Shown here: positions 50,077-61,257 of the stretch, piece by piece
Layout of the letters: each line of letters begins with the position of its first letter
How positions within the stretch are numbered: position 1 is the stretch's first letter
Origin: Roseiarcus sp963776665
Lineage (GTDB): Bacteria; Pseudomonadota; Alphaproteobacteria; Rhizobiales; Beijerinckiaceae
Length of the DNA: 64,000 nt
Direction: 5' to 3'
NCBI GenBank assembly: GCA_963776665.1
Contig: CAVZNQ010000007.1
Span: forward strand, 62,001 to 126,000
The notes under the pieces: model-generated
The model's input: the letters and a program-made list of their open reading frames with translations, nothing else
Told to the model about the DNA's origin: nothing
Database searches by the model: none
Position numbers and translations under genes: made by a program

Positions 50077-51030
50077 TCACTGCGCCGGGGGAGCCGACCC
50101 GATCAGTAGCGGCAGCCCGAGCGGCCTGAGGAAGGTCTTGATGAAGTTTCTGCCCGAAGGCGGGGGCGGAGCCGGCGCACCCTTGGCGCGGGTGTCGTGC
50201 ATCGCCGTGGCCGCTTGCCGGTCATCGTCGCTCGCCAGCTCGTAGTCGCGCTGGTAGAGTTCGCGTATCCACGCCTCTTTGGGATCCGGCGCCGAATCCT
50301 TGGCGAACTGGAGCCACATCAGCCCACGCGCTCGCTGATGCTGGACGCCTTCGCCGGTGAATAGCATATGGCCAAGCAGCGCCTCGGACGGCGCATGGCC
50401 CTTCTCCGCCGCCACCGCCAGCCAGTGAACGGCGGCGACGCTGTCCTTGGCGACGCCGCCGGAGCCGATCCGATACATGTGCGCCAAATTATATTGCGCG
50501 TTCGGATCGCCGAAGATCGTCGCCGCATACTGGAACAGTTCGTGCGCGCGCCGAGGATCGGCCCTGACATCGCTGTCGGGAATGCCGGTCAGGCAATAGA
50601 CGCCAACGGCGACGAAAGCATTGGAGATCGCGCTCAGGTTTCGCCGGTCAGGCTCGTCCTCGTCATAGTCTTCGACCATCTGGTTGAAGTAATGGTAGGC
50701 CTTCACGTCGTCGCGCGGCACGCCGTCGCCGTCCGCGTACATCTCGCCGAGTTTCCAGCGAGCGATCGCCTGCCCGCTTTCCGCTGCATAGGTGAGAGCA
50801 GGCAGGGAGCCTGCGGCGTTCCCGGCCTTCAGGTCGTCAATGCCGGCGCGCAGGGCCTGCTGGGGATTGGAGAAATTTCCGGGGATCTTCTCCGGCGTGC
50901 TCGACGTCGATCCGTCGAAGGCGAAGGCAGGCGCGAGCCCGAAAGTCAGAGTTCCGACGACTGCGAACGCGAAGCGGCGGCGCAATGGCGCCCTATCGAA
51001 CCGAACTTCCGCACACGCGAATACGCTCAT
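50077..51030 (-). CDS. Sel1-repeat periplasmic protein, ExoR-like
   Basis: Exported protein of about 317 residues: signal peptide FAFAVVGTLTFGLAPAFA, then Sel1/TPR-like repeats: ALTYAAESGQAIARWKLGEM, ATIFGDPNAQYNLAHMYRIG, GVAKDSVAAVHWLAVAAEKG and APSEALLGHMLFTGEGV. The repeat order and the YADGDGVPRDDVKAYHYF block are like ExoR, the periplasmic inhibitor of the ExoS/ChvI sensor system in rhizobia. Here the C-terminal region is longer. I chose the start at 51030 (MSVFACAEV); an ATG at 51087 would add 19 residues before the signal. Confidence 0.78.
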   Translation of the reverse strand: MSVFACAEVRFDRAPLRRRFAFAVVGTLTFGLAPAFAFDGSTSSTPEKIPGNFSNPQQALRAGIDDLKAGNAAGSLPALTYAAESGQAIARWKLGEMYADGDGVPRDDVKAYHYFNQMVEDYDEDEPDRRNLSAISNAFVAVGVYCLTGIPDSDVRADPRRAHELFQYAATIFGDPNAQYNLAHMYRIGSGGVAKDSVAAVHWLAVAAEKGHAPSEALLGHMLFTGEGVQHQRARGLMWLQFAKDSAPDPKEAWIRELYQRDYELASDDDRQAATAMHDTRAKGAPAPPPPSGRNFIKTFLRPLGLPLLIGSAPPAQ

Positions 51031-51230
51031 ATCGATCCCGAGTTGCCATCCGGCCGCGTCGCGGTCCTTCGAGGGCGCTCGCGACACGGACGACCTTCGT
51101 CATCAATGCATCCAAAACTGCGGGCCGTTTATGGCGCAATCGGGGCGCATTGCGGCCGGAATCTCGACTCGCAAGAGTTGCCGCCGAGCTGTTGCGTAAA
51201 AGCAACATTATGGCGCCCCGGCCATGTCTG

Positions 51231-54107
<2,877 letters not shown>

Positions 54108-54443
54108 GGGATACTGTCAGGGCGCCCGCGGAGCGGTTGTCTAAGGATCGGGATGGCTTTCCGGGCACCGGACCGGAGCGCCGCGCGGCTATAAGCGCAT
54201 CGCGAGCCCCGGAGTCAACGCGTCGGCGCGCGCGTCCGGCGGAGGAACGCCAGCCTCTGGGTCGCTTTCGGACGCGCGCCCCAAGGGCCAGGCGGGAACG
54301 GTAATCTGCCTCGTCGGAGAGCAGGGCCTCCCGCGTCGTTCTCCGACCCTACCAGGCTTGCGCGCGGGGTGAACGATTGCGCCCGCCGGCTTTCGGGCTG
54401 CGCGAAAGCCGCCATACCCCGAGGTGTCAGAACTTGACGCCCG
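54108..54443. other. Gene-free stretch upstream of valS
   Basis: About 335 bases with no supported gene; frames here are short, and no terminator or repeat is obvious. It should contain the valS promoter and the leader region of its mRNA. Confidence 0.5.
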
Positions 54444-54578
54444 TCAAGCAAGCGCGATCAGGAACGCAACGGACCATGCCGCGACGACCGCGACCAGGGC
54501 GACGAGCAGCGGGCGCTCGTTGCGCTCCTCAATCCACTCGGCTTCGCGCCATCCCTCAAGACTGTGGGTGTAAAACAT
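54444..54578 (-). CDS. 44-residue single-helix membrane peptide
   Basis: The product begins MFYTHSLEGWREAEWIEERN, then a helix of about 20 hydrophobic residues (PLLVALVAVVAAWSVAFLIA) and stops after LALA. GGGAG precedes the ATG at 54578 at good spacing, and the amphipathic acidic start followed by one membrane span looks like a genuine small protein. A CRP-type palindrome sits about 50 bases upstream. It lies between valS and popZ. No family is recognised. Confidence 0.6.
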   Translation of the reverse strand: MFYTHSLEGWREAEWIEERNERPLLVALVAVVAAWSVAFLIALA

Positions 54579-54626
54579 GACTGATCTCCCTGACGACACC
54601 GTCTAGCAGGGAGCGGACCTTGCCGC

Positions 54627-54642
54627 TGTGATCCAGATCACA
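54627..54642. promoter_or_regulatory. CRP-type palindrome
   Basis: TGTGATCCAGATCACA is a complete match to the CRP pattern TGTGA-N6-TCACA. It lies 49 bases upstream of the start of the 44-residue membrane peptide on the minus strand, a usual activator position. A near copy occurs at 9331-9346. Binding is inferred. Confidence 0.6.
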
Positions 54643-54713
54643 CCTCGGGACGGGCGGGTTTGAGCGCGGACGCGTTTCGGGCGCCCTCGAGGCGATCGGC
54701 GTCCTAGCCCCGC

Positions 54714-55265
54714 TTAGCGGCCGCGCGCGACCCGCTGGATTTCCGCCCGCACCAGTCGCTCGACGATAGCCGGGAGGTTCTCGTCCAGCCACTGCTTGAG
54801 CATGGGACGCAGCATCTCGCGAACCAGGCCGTCAGCGAGCTCGGCGCTCCGGGCCGCCAGATTGGCCGACAAGGCGCCGAACGAGGCCGTCACGGCTTCA
54901 TCCGCCTCCGACGAGAGAAGCGGCTCCTCTTCGGGCGACGCCTTTACGGCGCCGGATTCGGAATCCGCCAGCTGCGCGCGGCGCCATACGACCGTCGGCG
55001 CGCTGGCGTCACTCCGCTGGGAGGGTTCAGGGGCGTTGCGGTTCGGCGGGAGCGACTCTTTCGAATAGACGATTTGGGGCGCGGATGCGTGGGCGGGCGC
55101 CGGCGGCGCAGGTTTCAGCGCCGCGGCTGACGCGGGCTCACGCTCCTCGGCAATGATGTTGCGGATCGAGGCCAGGATCTCTTCCATCGACGGCTCGTGG
55201 GCGCGCTGCGCCCGGCGGATCGCCTCGAGGTCGCGATCGTCGGAATTTGAATTGACTGCGCTCAT
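54714..55265 (-). CDS. popZ: Polar organising protein PopZ (DUF2497)
   Basis: PopZ-family protein, 183 residues. The N-terminal helix EPSMEEILASIRNIIAEE, a long Pro/Ala-rich disordered middle, and the C-terminal oligomerisation helices LVREMLRPMLKQWLDENLP and VERLVRAEIQRV are the family pattern. In Caulobacter PopZ forms a polar scaffold that anchors the ParB-parS complex. A parS site occurs 20 kb away in this window. I chose the ATG at 55265 (MSAVN), though one at 55283 is possible. It lies between tolC and valS, the conserved alphaproteobacterial order. Confidence 0.92.
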   Translation of the reverse strand: MSAVNSNSDDRDLEAIRRAQRAHEPSMEEILASIRNIIAEEREPASAAALKPAPPAPAHASAPQIVYSKESLPPNRNAPEPSQRSDASAPTVVWRRAQLADSESGAVKASPEEEPLLSSEADEAVTASFGALSANLAARSAELADGLVREMLRPMLKQWLDENLPAIVERLVRAEIQRVARGR

Positions 55266-55424
55266 CAGACCGCCCTGTCCCATTCAAGAGGCCTTATGCA
55301 ACGCGACCTGCACGACTCTGAAATCAAACGGCGCTGGCGCCGATGGCCGAATCGGGCGCCGATGCCACGCACGATAGTCGCCTGAAGCCGCCACCAGCAA
55401 GCGGTTTGCAAAAGCCGCAAGACC

Positions 55425-56876
55425 TCACTGTCCGCTCGGCGTCCTGACCCCGATCCACTTGGTCTTGACCTGGTCGAAGTGCACCCGCGGGTCATATTCG
55501 GCGACCGAAAGTCCAAGCGTCGGGATGTTGAGGCGGCCGATCGACGACAGCAGCGAATAAGAATTGACAACCTGGTCGTGCTCCGCCTGAACGAGCGTCG
55601 TTCGCGCCTGCAACAGCGCCTGCTGGGCGTTGAGAACGTCCAATGTCGTCCGCTGGCCGACCTTCGCCTCTTCGCGCACGCCGGTCAGCGCCACTTCATT
55701 GGCCGAGACAGCGGCGCGCGCCGCGCGCACCACGCCGACCGACGCTTGATTGAGGCCCCAGGCGGCGACGACGTTCTGGCGGATCTGGTCGCGCGCCGAG
55801 TCCGCTTTCAGTTCCTGGACGCTGAGACCTTCCTTGGACTGCCGGATCGAGGCGTATTCCGCGCCGCCCTGATAAATCGGAATCGTGAGTTGCCCCAAGA
55901 TTTCGGCGTTGATCTGCTTGTTTCCAGGAATGTTGTTGAGATCGTAGTTGTTGGTGAGGCTCGCGCTCACGCCGATGCTGGGGTAGAGCGCTCCCTCAGC
56001 GATCTTTATCTGCAGCTGCGCCGAGTCGACGCCATAAAGCTGGGCGGTGATCGCAGGATGCTCGACCTGCGAAATCGCAACCGCCTCGGGCAAGGTCCTC
56101 GGCAGCGGACGCACGATCGGCTTGACGGGGGCGAGGCTCGTCGGCTCGTCGCCGATAATCTGATGGTAGCGCGCGACCGCCGCCTGCAGCGTGGCTACGG
56201 CGCTGAGCGCGGTCGCCTGCCCGGTGGCGAGGCTCGCCTCCGCCTGCGCAACGTCGGTCCGCGTGACTTCACCAACGGTGAAGCGGTCGCGGGTCTCCCG
56301 CAGCTGTTCCTGCAGGACCTGGACGTTGTTGCGATCGAGCTCGAGGATCGCGGTGTCCTGCAGCACGTCCATATAGGCCACGACGCCCGAGAGCAGGGTG
56401 TTCTGCTCGGTGTTGCGCAGCTGCTCGCGCGAGCCCATCACTTGGGATTCGGCGGTGCGGATTCTGTTGATCGTTTGGTAGCCGTCGAACACGTTCTGAG
56501 AGGCCTGTATGCCGTAGCCCCGAGGGAAGGAACCGTTCGCGTATTTAATACCCCCCGAGCCTGGTATGGCTTGTGAGCCGGTGACGTGGGACACCCCCAG
56601 GCTGCCGATGGCGCTTACTCTCGGCAGATAGCCAGCATTCGCGGTGGGAACGTTTTCGTCGGTCTCGCGGACCGTCGCCCGCTCGGAGTTGATGTCGGGA
56701 TTGCTCAAATACGCCTTGATAAGCGCCCCGTTGACTGTTTCCGCCCTGCCCGGTCCGACGCCGATCGCCGCCAGACCCGCCGTCGCAAGCACGGTTGCGC
56801 GCAAGGCGCGCCGCGACCATGCGCGGCAGGATGCGCCGCGCCGCCCCTGAAATGCGCGTGAGCCCCAAATCATCAT
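55425..56876 (-). CDS. tolC: TolC-family outer-membrane channel protein
   Basis: Outer-membrane trimer channel for type I secretion and efflux, 483 residues. An N-terminal signal (RALRATVLATAGLAAIGVGP) precedes the TolC repeats: LIKAYLSNPDINSERATVRE, GYGIQASQNVFDGYQTINRI, TVGEVTRTDVAQAEASLATG, QINAEILGQLTIPIYQGGAE and EAKVGQRTTLDVLNAQQALL. The FDGYQT and IPIYQGG motifs are diagnostic. It is in the pcm-tolC-popZ-valS cluster. The partner membrane-fusion protein is not in the window. Confidence 0.95.
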   Translation of the reverse strand: MMIWGSRAFQGRRGASCRAWSRRALRATVLATAGLAAIGVGPGRAETVNGALIKAYLSNPDINSERATVRETDENVPTANAGYLPRVSAIGSLGVSHVTGSQAIPGSGGIKYANGSFPRGYGIQASQNVFDGYQTINRIRTAESQVMGSREQLRNTEQNTLLSGVVAYMDVLQDTAILELDRNNVQVLQEQLRETRDRFTVGEVTRTDVAQAEASLATGQATALSAVATLQAAVARYHQIIGDEPTSLAPVKPIVRPLPRTLPEAVAISQVEHPAITAQLYGVDSAQLQIKIAEGALYPSIGVSASLTNNYDLNNIPGNKQINAEILGQLTIPIYQGGAEYASIRQSKEGLSVQELKADSARDQIRQNVVAAWGLNQASVGVVRAARAAVSANEVALTGVREEAKVGQRTTLDVLNAQQALLQARTTLVQAEHDQVVNSYSLLSSIGRLNIPTLGLSVAEYDPRVHFDQVKTKWIGVRTPSGQ

Positions 56877-57176
56877 CGCCTCATGCGTCCTCGCCGCAAC
56901 GGTGAAGCGGCGGTCGACGCCTTCGCAGTCGCCTAACTCGCATGTCCGACGCGAAAATCAAAGACGCCAACCGGGCCGCCACGAAAGAGATCGATCATGA
57001 ACTGCGTCTCGCCCCCTCGTGGGAGGCGGCGGGACGGGCCATCATAGGCGATTATCCTCCCCGCGCCACGCGCACTTGACCGGGCCGGCCCATCAGCAGC
57101 GATTTTTCCGCCGAGCGTCGCAAACATGAGACACCTGACCTTGGGTAGGAGCCTCTTCACCCGCCGCGCCCGAGCC
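56877..57176. other. Gene-free stretch between tolC and pcm
   Basis: About 300 bases. Minus-strand frames here are short and Arg/Gly-rich without family features, so I annotate no gene. The tolC promoter should lie here. Confidence 0.45.
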
Positions 57177-57848
57177 TTAGAAGGCGAAGCTCACCCCGGG
57201 CTGGAAGCCGTCCAGGATGTCGGCGGCGGTCTCGAACAGCGCTCGCCGGCTGAGCGCCGCGCCCATTTTCTCGAACAGAACCGCTTGCGAGGGACCTCTC
57301 GAAGCGTCAATGCCGACAAGACGCCCCGGGTCGCCCAGGAGCGACAGGAGACTGTCCGGGAATACCGCGAACGCTCCCTCAACTACGATGAGGTCGAACG
57401 GCCCGCGACCGGCCGCCCCCCGGTCGAGCGAACCCTCGACCACTACGACGTTCGCGCGGCCCTTGAGCTCGGCCCTTGCCGCCGCCGCCGCGCCCAAGTC
57501 GGCTTCCAGCATAACCACCTTCGCGCCCATGGCGTCGAGGAGGGCCGCGCAATAGCCTGACCCGCCTGCGACATCGAGGACGCGTTCGCCGGGAACGACC
57601 GCCCCCGCTTGCAGCATCCGCGCCAGCGTCAGCGGCTCCATGAGCTTGCGGCTCACCGCGCCGCGCGCCGGGAATTCGCGATCGAGATAGGCGAGCGATT
57701 CATATTCCGGAGCGACGAAGCGCTGGCGCGGCGTTTCGAGGAACGCCGCCAACAGGGCCTTATCGACAATTCCGCCGGTCCGCAGCTGACCATTGACCAT
57801 GTGCAGACGACGATCGAGCATTGTTTCGGCGGAAATGTGCGCCCCCAT
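57177..57848 (-). CDS. Protein-L-isoaspartate O-methyltransferase family protein
   Basis: A 223-residue SAM-dependent methyltransferase of the PCMT type: MVNGQLRTGGIVDKALLAAF, TPRQRFVAPEYESLAYLD, LMEPLTLARMLQAGAVVPGE, VLDVAGGSGYCAALLDAMGA and VVVVEGSLDRG. The family repairs isoaspartyl residues, but the alphaproteobacterial members beside tolC lack some of the classic active-site pattern, so the substrate is uncertain. ATGs at 57848 and 57821 are both possible starts, and neither has a strong ribosome-binding site. Confidence 0.85.
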   Translation of the reverse strand: MGAHISAETMLDRRLHMVNGQLRTGGIVDKALLAAFLETPRQRFVAPEYESLAYLDREFPARGAVSRKLMEPLTLARMLQAGAVVPGERVLDVAGGSGYCAALLDAMGAKVVMLEADLGAAAAARAELKGRANVVVVEGSLDRGAAGRGPFDLIVVEGAFAVFPDSLLSLLGDPGRLVGIDASRGPSQAVLFEKMGAALSRRALFETAADILDGFQPGVSFAF

Positions 57849-58018
57849 GGCTCATGCCCGAGATACGGAACGGATCGCCGCCCGAGGTGGAAACTGCTTG
57901 GGGGCCCCGATACAACCGTTTCCGGGTCAAAGAAGTACCGCTCGCGTGGCCGTCAGAATAAGCGACGCTTGGCTCAGGAAGCAAGCGTCGCCCGGCTTGC
58001 GACAAGTGGAGAGATGCA

Positions 58019-58957
58019 TTGGTCCTGACAGCCGACCTCAAGGGGGTGATCCCAATTGCCCCCACTCCGTTCCTTGACGACGGGCGGATCGACGAGACGT
58101 CCGTCGATCGGATGACGGATTTCTTCGTGCAATCGGGAGTCGACGGGATAACGATTCTCGGCCAGCTTGGCGAAGCAGCGAAGCTCGATCACCGGGAATC
58201 GCTCTTTGTCGCCGGCCGCATCATCAAGCGCGCGCGCTTGCCCGTCATCGTGGGAGTGTCTGCCCCGGGCTTCGCCGCAATGCGCGCTCTGACGCGAGAT
58301 GTGATGGACCTCGGCGCTGCGGGCGTCATGATCGCACCCCCGAACACGCTCCGAACCGACGATCAGATCGTCGGATACTATCGAGACGCCGTCCAAGCCA
58401 TCGGTTCCGACGTTCCTTTCGCCCTGCAGGACTACCCGCTCCTGTTTTCAGTCGTCATGACGCCGGCTGTGATCCGGCGGATCGTCTCCGAGAATCCCTC
58501 GTGCGTGATTCTCAAGCACGAAGACTGGCCGGGCCTGGAGAAGATTACGGCCCTCCGACAGTTTGAGCGTGACGGCTCGATGCATCACCTAGCCATCCTC
58601 ACGGGCAACGGCGGTCTCTTCCTCGATTTCGAGATGGATCGCGGCGCGGACGGAGCAAACACAGGCTACGCGTTCCCCGAAATGCTGGTCGACGTCGTAA
58701 AGCTGTCTGCAGCCGGTCGTCGGGACGACGCGCACGACCTGTTCGACGCCCACCTGCCCTATTTGCGATACGAGCAACAGCAGGGGCCGCTCGGCCTCGC
58801 TGTGCGAAAATATGTCCTCAAGAGGAGAGGTATCCTGACCTCCGAGGCCCTGCGCAAGCCGGCGCTCGCGCTGTCCTCCAACGCCAGGCAGGAAGTCGAC
58901 TATCTCTTGTCCCGCGTCGCCCGAGTGGACAAACGCGCCATATTGACGACCCGATGA
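58019..58957 (+). CDS. Dihydrodipicolinate-synthase-family lyase/aldolase
   Basis: Class I aldolase of the DapA/N-acetylneuraminate lyase superfamily, 312 residues: GVIPIAPTPFLDDGRIDETS, GVDGITILGQLGEAAKLDH, VIVGVSAPGFAAMRALTRDV, DYPLLFSVVMTPAVI with the Tyr, and ILKHEDWPGLEK with the Schiff-base Lys. The GILGxxGE pattern of real DapA is altered (ILGQLGEAAKL), so it is probably a different sugar-acid or aldol enzyme; the substrate is not known. The start is TTG at 58019 with GGAGAG upstream. A clear terminator follows. Confidence 0.85.
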   Translation: MVLTADLKGVIPIAPTPFLDDGRIDETSVDRMTDFFVQSGVDGITILGQLGEAAKLDHRESLFVAGRIIKRARLPVIVGVSAPGFAAMRALTRDVMDLGAAGVMIAPPNTLRTDDQIVGYYRDAVQAIGSDVPFALQDYPLLFSVVMTPAVIRRIVSENPSCVILKHEDWPGLEKITALRQFERDGSMHHLAILTGNGGLFLDFEMDRGADGANTGYAFPEMLVDVVKLSAAGRRDDAHDLFDAHLPYLRYEQQQGPLGLAVRKYVLKRRGILTSEALRKPALALSSNARQEVDYLLSRVARVDKRAILTTR

Positions 58958-59002
58958 CCGGGAGGGGGGCCCTCGTCCGTCCTGCCCTCCCACGACAGCG
59001 CG

Positions 59003-59032
59003 AAAAAAAGGCCGCCGCGCGGGGCGGCCTTT
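59003..59032. terminator. Rho-independent terminator (bidirectional)
   Basis: Stem AAAGGCCGCC (59007-59016) and GGCGGCCTTT (59023-59032) with a six-base loop, with an A-run on the left (A x7) and TTT on the right. It serves the plus-strand lyase and the minus-strand PEP-CTERM fragment. Confidence 0.75.
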
Positions 59033-59052
59033 CCGGAGATCTGAGGGTTGAT

Positions 59053-59394
59053 CTACGCTGTCGCGACGCTCTGCAAAGCTTTCGCGCGCCCGCGATGGGC
59101 CACGAAGCCAAGGCCCGCAAATCCCAAGGCCATCATCGCCCAGGTGGACGGCTCCGGCGCCGGAGCCGCAGTCAATTCCACGCTGTCCAGGAGGGCGAAC
59201 GGCGGAGATCCAGGATCGGTCGGGCTGCAGGTATTTCCCGGCATCAGGCACGTGCCGATGGCCAAGAACGAAAGCGTCTCGTTCGCTTCGGTGGCCGTGA
59301 AAGTCAGGCTCTTCGTAAACCAACCTGTGAAGCCCCCGTCGACAGCGCCTTCTCCGATCGAGGGCGAGCGGCTTGATCTGGATTGAGCGGTTCT
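59053..59394 (-). pseudogene. PEP-CTERM protein C-terminal fragment
   Basis: The frame holds GWFTKSLTFTATEANETLSF, PPFALLDSVELTA and then the sorting signal PEPSTWAMMALGFAGLGFVA followed by HRGRAKA: a PEP motif, a membrane helix and a basic tail. Such signals are processed by exosortase in exopolysaccharide-linked systems. No ATG, GTG or TTG with a ribosome-binding site begins the frame, and the 5' part of a typical 200-300-residue protein is missing. It looks like a truncated 3' remnant. No exosortase gene is in the window. Confidence 0.75.
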
Positions 59395-59402
59395 CTGGCG
59401 GG

Positions 59403-59795
59403 TCAGTTGGTCAGGTTGACTGTCTTGTCCGCGCAGACATCAACATTGGACGCATCCGCCAACTGACCGTCGGCGTATTTCCCGCGCAAATCCACGCGAC
59501 AATTGTTGCCCTGCGGTACTTGAGCCGACGTCCATTGGCCGGCTTTCAGCGCGCCTAGCACTTTCTTCCAGTTAGCTGAGCCGCTCGCGGTCGCCTGCAG
59601 CTCGACGAGATCGGCGTTGCGCCAGTTTATCACCTTCACCGTGACTGTGCCGCTCGCCGGCGTCTTCGCCTTCGGGTTGGACTTCATGGGCGCGGCTGTG
59701 GCCGGCGCCGACTCCGAGTTCTGTGCGACCGTCGGCGCCGCGACAACCCCAAACAGCGCCGCCGCGATCGTGACGGCCAGGATCCGCCTCCTCAT
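59403..59795 (-). CDS. Small exported protein of unknown function
   Basis: A 130-residue product. A signal peptide (RRILAVTIAAALFGVVAAPT, cut near residue 24) precedes a mature region with KAKTPASGTVTVKVINWRNA, ADLVELQATASGSANWKKVL and NCRVDLRGKYADGQLADASN with two Cys. GGGAGGAG precedes the ATG at 59795, which settles the start. The pattern of NWRNADLVELQA and a C-terminal Cys pair is typical of small periplasmic proteins of Rhizobiales, but no function is known. Confidence 0.72.
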   Translation of the reverse strand: MRRRILAVTIAAALFGVVAAPTVAQNSESAPATAAPMKSNPKAKTPASGTVTVKVINWRNADLVELQATASGSANWKKVLGALKAGQWTSAQVPQGNNCRVDLRGKYADGQLADASNVDVCADKTVNLTN

Positions 59796-59977
59796 GAATC
59801 TCCTCCCTGCACTGGCGCGAGCTGATGAGCAGCGTGCCTTGAGCATGGCGGCCAACGATGGCGAAAGAAAAGCCGAGAGGTTCAGGGAGCGATGCGTTTC
59901 CTCGATCGTTTGCGTGCCCTAGCGGCCCCGGCGACCACAGCGGCCTTGCGGCTAGCGAGGGGTGACTGGATTTTGCT

Positions 59978-60175
59978 TCAACGCCGCGTGACTCGGTCCT
60001 CGGGCCAAACGATTGTCCTGATTTCCATGATGATGTAGCGCCAATCGTCACGCCGGAGACGGACGTCAGCGATGGCCTCGTCGAGCGTGTCGAACGAAGC
60101 CAAGACGTGGCTCCCATCAACGTCCCGCAGGACTAGAAACCGTTTCTGCGGGCTGGGGGGACCTTCGATCTCCAT
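59978..60175 (-). CDS. Small hypothetical protein
   Basis: A 65-residue product (MEIEGPPSPQKRFLVLRDVD, SFDTLDEAIADVRLRRDDW) with a compact alpha/beta look. I start it at 60175; the longer frame runs into the tRNA-Cys gene on the same strand and cannot be real. The ribosome-binding site is weak. No family is recognised. Confidence 0.45.
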   Translation of the reverse strand: MEIEGPPSPQKRFLVLRDVDGSHVLASFDTLDEAIADVRLRRDDWRYIIMEIRTIVWPEDRVTRR

Positions 60176-60245
60176 CCTCACAGAAACCAAACTGGCGGCA
60201 GACTGTTCCCGTCTGTTTGGATCAGAGTTAAGTCCTTGATTGTGT

Positions 60246-60319
60246 TGGAGGCCTCGCCCGGAATCGAACCGGGGTGCAAGGATTTGCAGTCCTCTGCGTA
60301 GCCACTCCGCCACGAGGCC
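60246..60319 (-). tRNA. tRNA-Cys(GCA)
   Basis: A 74-base tRNA on the minus strand: acceptor GGCCTCG/CGAGGCC with discriminator T and encoded CCA, anticodon GCA in the loop CTGCAAA, and T-arm CCCGGTTCGATTCCGGG. It is intact. Confidence 0.95.
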
Positions 60320-60411
60320 GGCGATGAAGCCAGGCAGCATCGCGAGGCGCGGCTATACCAAGGATTTGATCCGCCTCGCAAGGCGCTTCGGACATTTTCG
60401 CCGCACCCGGC

Positions 60412-61128
60412 TCAATCCCGCGCCCAGGGCGAATGGCGGAGCAGCGGCAAGCTCAGAAAATACGCCGCCGTCGCGATCAGGCCCCAGCCGACCCATGGGG
60501 GCGGCGCGAGGTTCATTGCGACCGCCGTCGCCGCAAGCACGCCCCAGGCGATGCTCATGGCGATGGTAAGACCTCGGAGCTTGACCACCCTGAGCGGATG
60601 CACGAACACGACGGGCGCGAACATCATCGCGGCTGCTCCGAGAAGGACGACCGCGCTGAGAATCCAGGGCGGGCGCAGGACGAAGAGATAGAGCACCACG
60701 ACATTCCAGGTCGCCGGAAAGCCGCGGAACCAGAGATCGTCGGTCTTCATCCGCGTGTCGGCGAAATAGAGCGCCGAGGCGATCGTCACGATGAGCCCGA
60801 TCCAGAACGAGACCTGGGTCGGCATCAGGTCCGAGCGCCAGAGCGCGACCACCGGCACCAGCACGTAGGTGAGGAAGTCGATCACGAGGTCGAGAATCTC
60901 TCCGTCGATCGAGGCGGCCGTGATCTGGACCTTCGCGGCGCGAGCTAGCGTGCCGTCGATCCCATCGATGAAGAAGGCGAGGCCGAGCCAGGCGAAGCAG
61001 GCGGCGAAATTGCGCTCGATCGCCGCATAGAGCGCAAGCACCGCGACAGGCGCGCCCGAGGCGGTGAAGACATGGACGGAGAACCCCGCCGCCCGCGCGA
61101 CGTCGCCGCGCCGCTTTTCGATCGACAT
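60412..61128 (-). CDS. pcs: Phosphatidylcholine synthase (CDP-alcohol phosphatidyltransferase)
   Basis: Inner-membrane enzyme making phosphatidylcholine from CDP-diacylglycerol and choline, a pathway typical of rhizobia and relatives. 238 residues. The catalytic CDP-alcohol motif is DGIDGTLARAA with IDGEILDLVIDF, in the DG-AR-G-D-D arrangement. Further blocks: FSVHVFTASGAPVAVLALYA at the start and FADTRMKTDDLWFRGFPATW, LRVVKLRGLTIAMSIAW at the end. I placed the start at 61128 (MSIEKRRG) with AAGG upstream; the ATG at 61200 adds an Arg-rich stretch. The Pcs assignment is stronger than PssA because of the DTRMKTDDLWFRGFPA block. Confidence 0.88.
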   Translation of the reverse strand: MSIEKRRGDVARAAGFSVHVFTASGAPVAVLALYAAIERNFAACFAWLGLAFFIDGIDGTLARAAKVQITAASIDGEILDLVIDFLTYVLVPVVALWRSDLMPTQVSFWIGLIVTIASALYFADTRMKTDDLWFRGFPATWNVVVLYLFVLRPPWILSAVVLLGAAAMMFAPVVFVHPLRVVKLRGLTIAMSIAWGVLAATAVAMNLAPPPWVGWGLIATAAYFLSLPLLRHSPWARD

Positions 61129-61257
61129 GCCTTGCCCCATCCGCCTCGCCCGTAACCCACGCCGGCGTCGGCTTGACCTCGCAGCTTTCGCCATTATCAA
61201 AGTTGCGCCGCGCCGTCTCCCCGATCGTAAGCGCGTAAGGAGCCCAACGGGAGATCA

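Noticed and set aside
56933..57160. 75-residue minus-strand frame between tolC and pcm
   Set aside because: No ribosome-binding site or family pattern.
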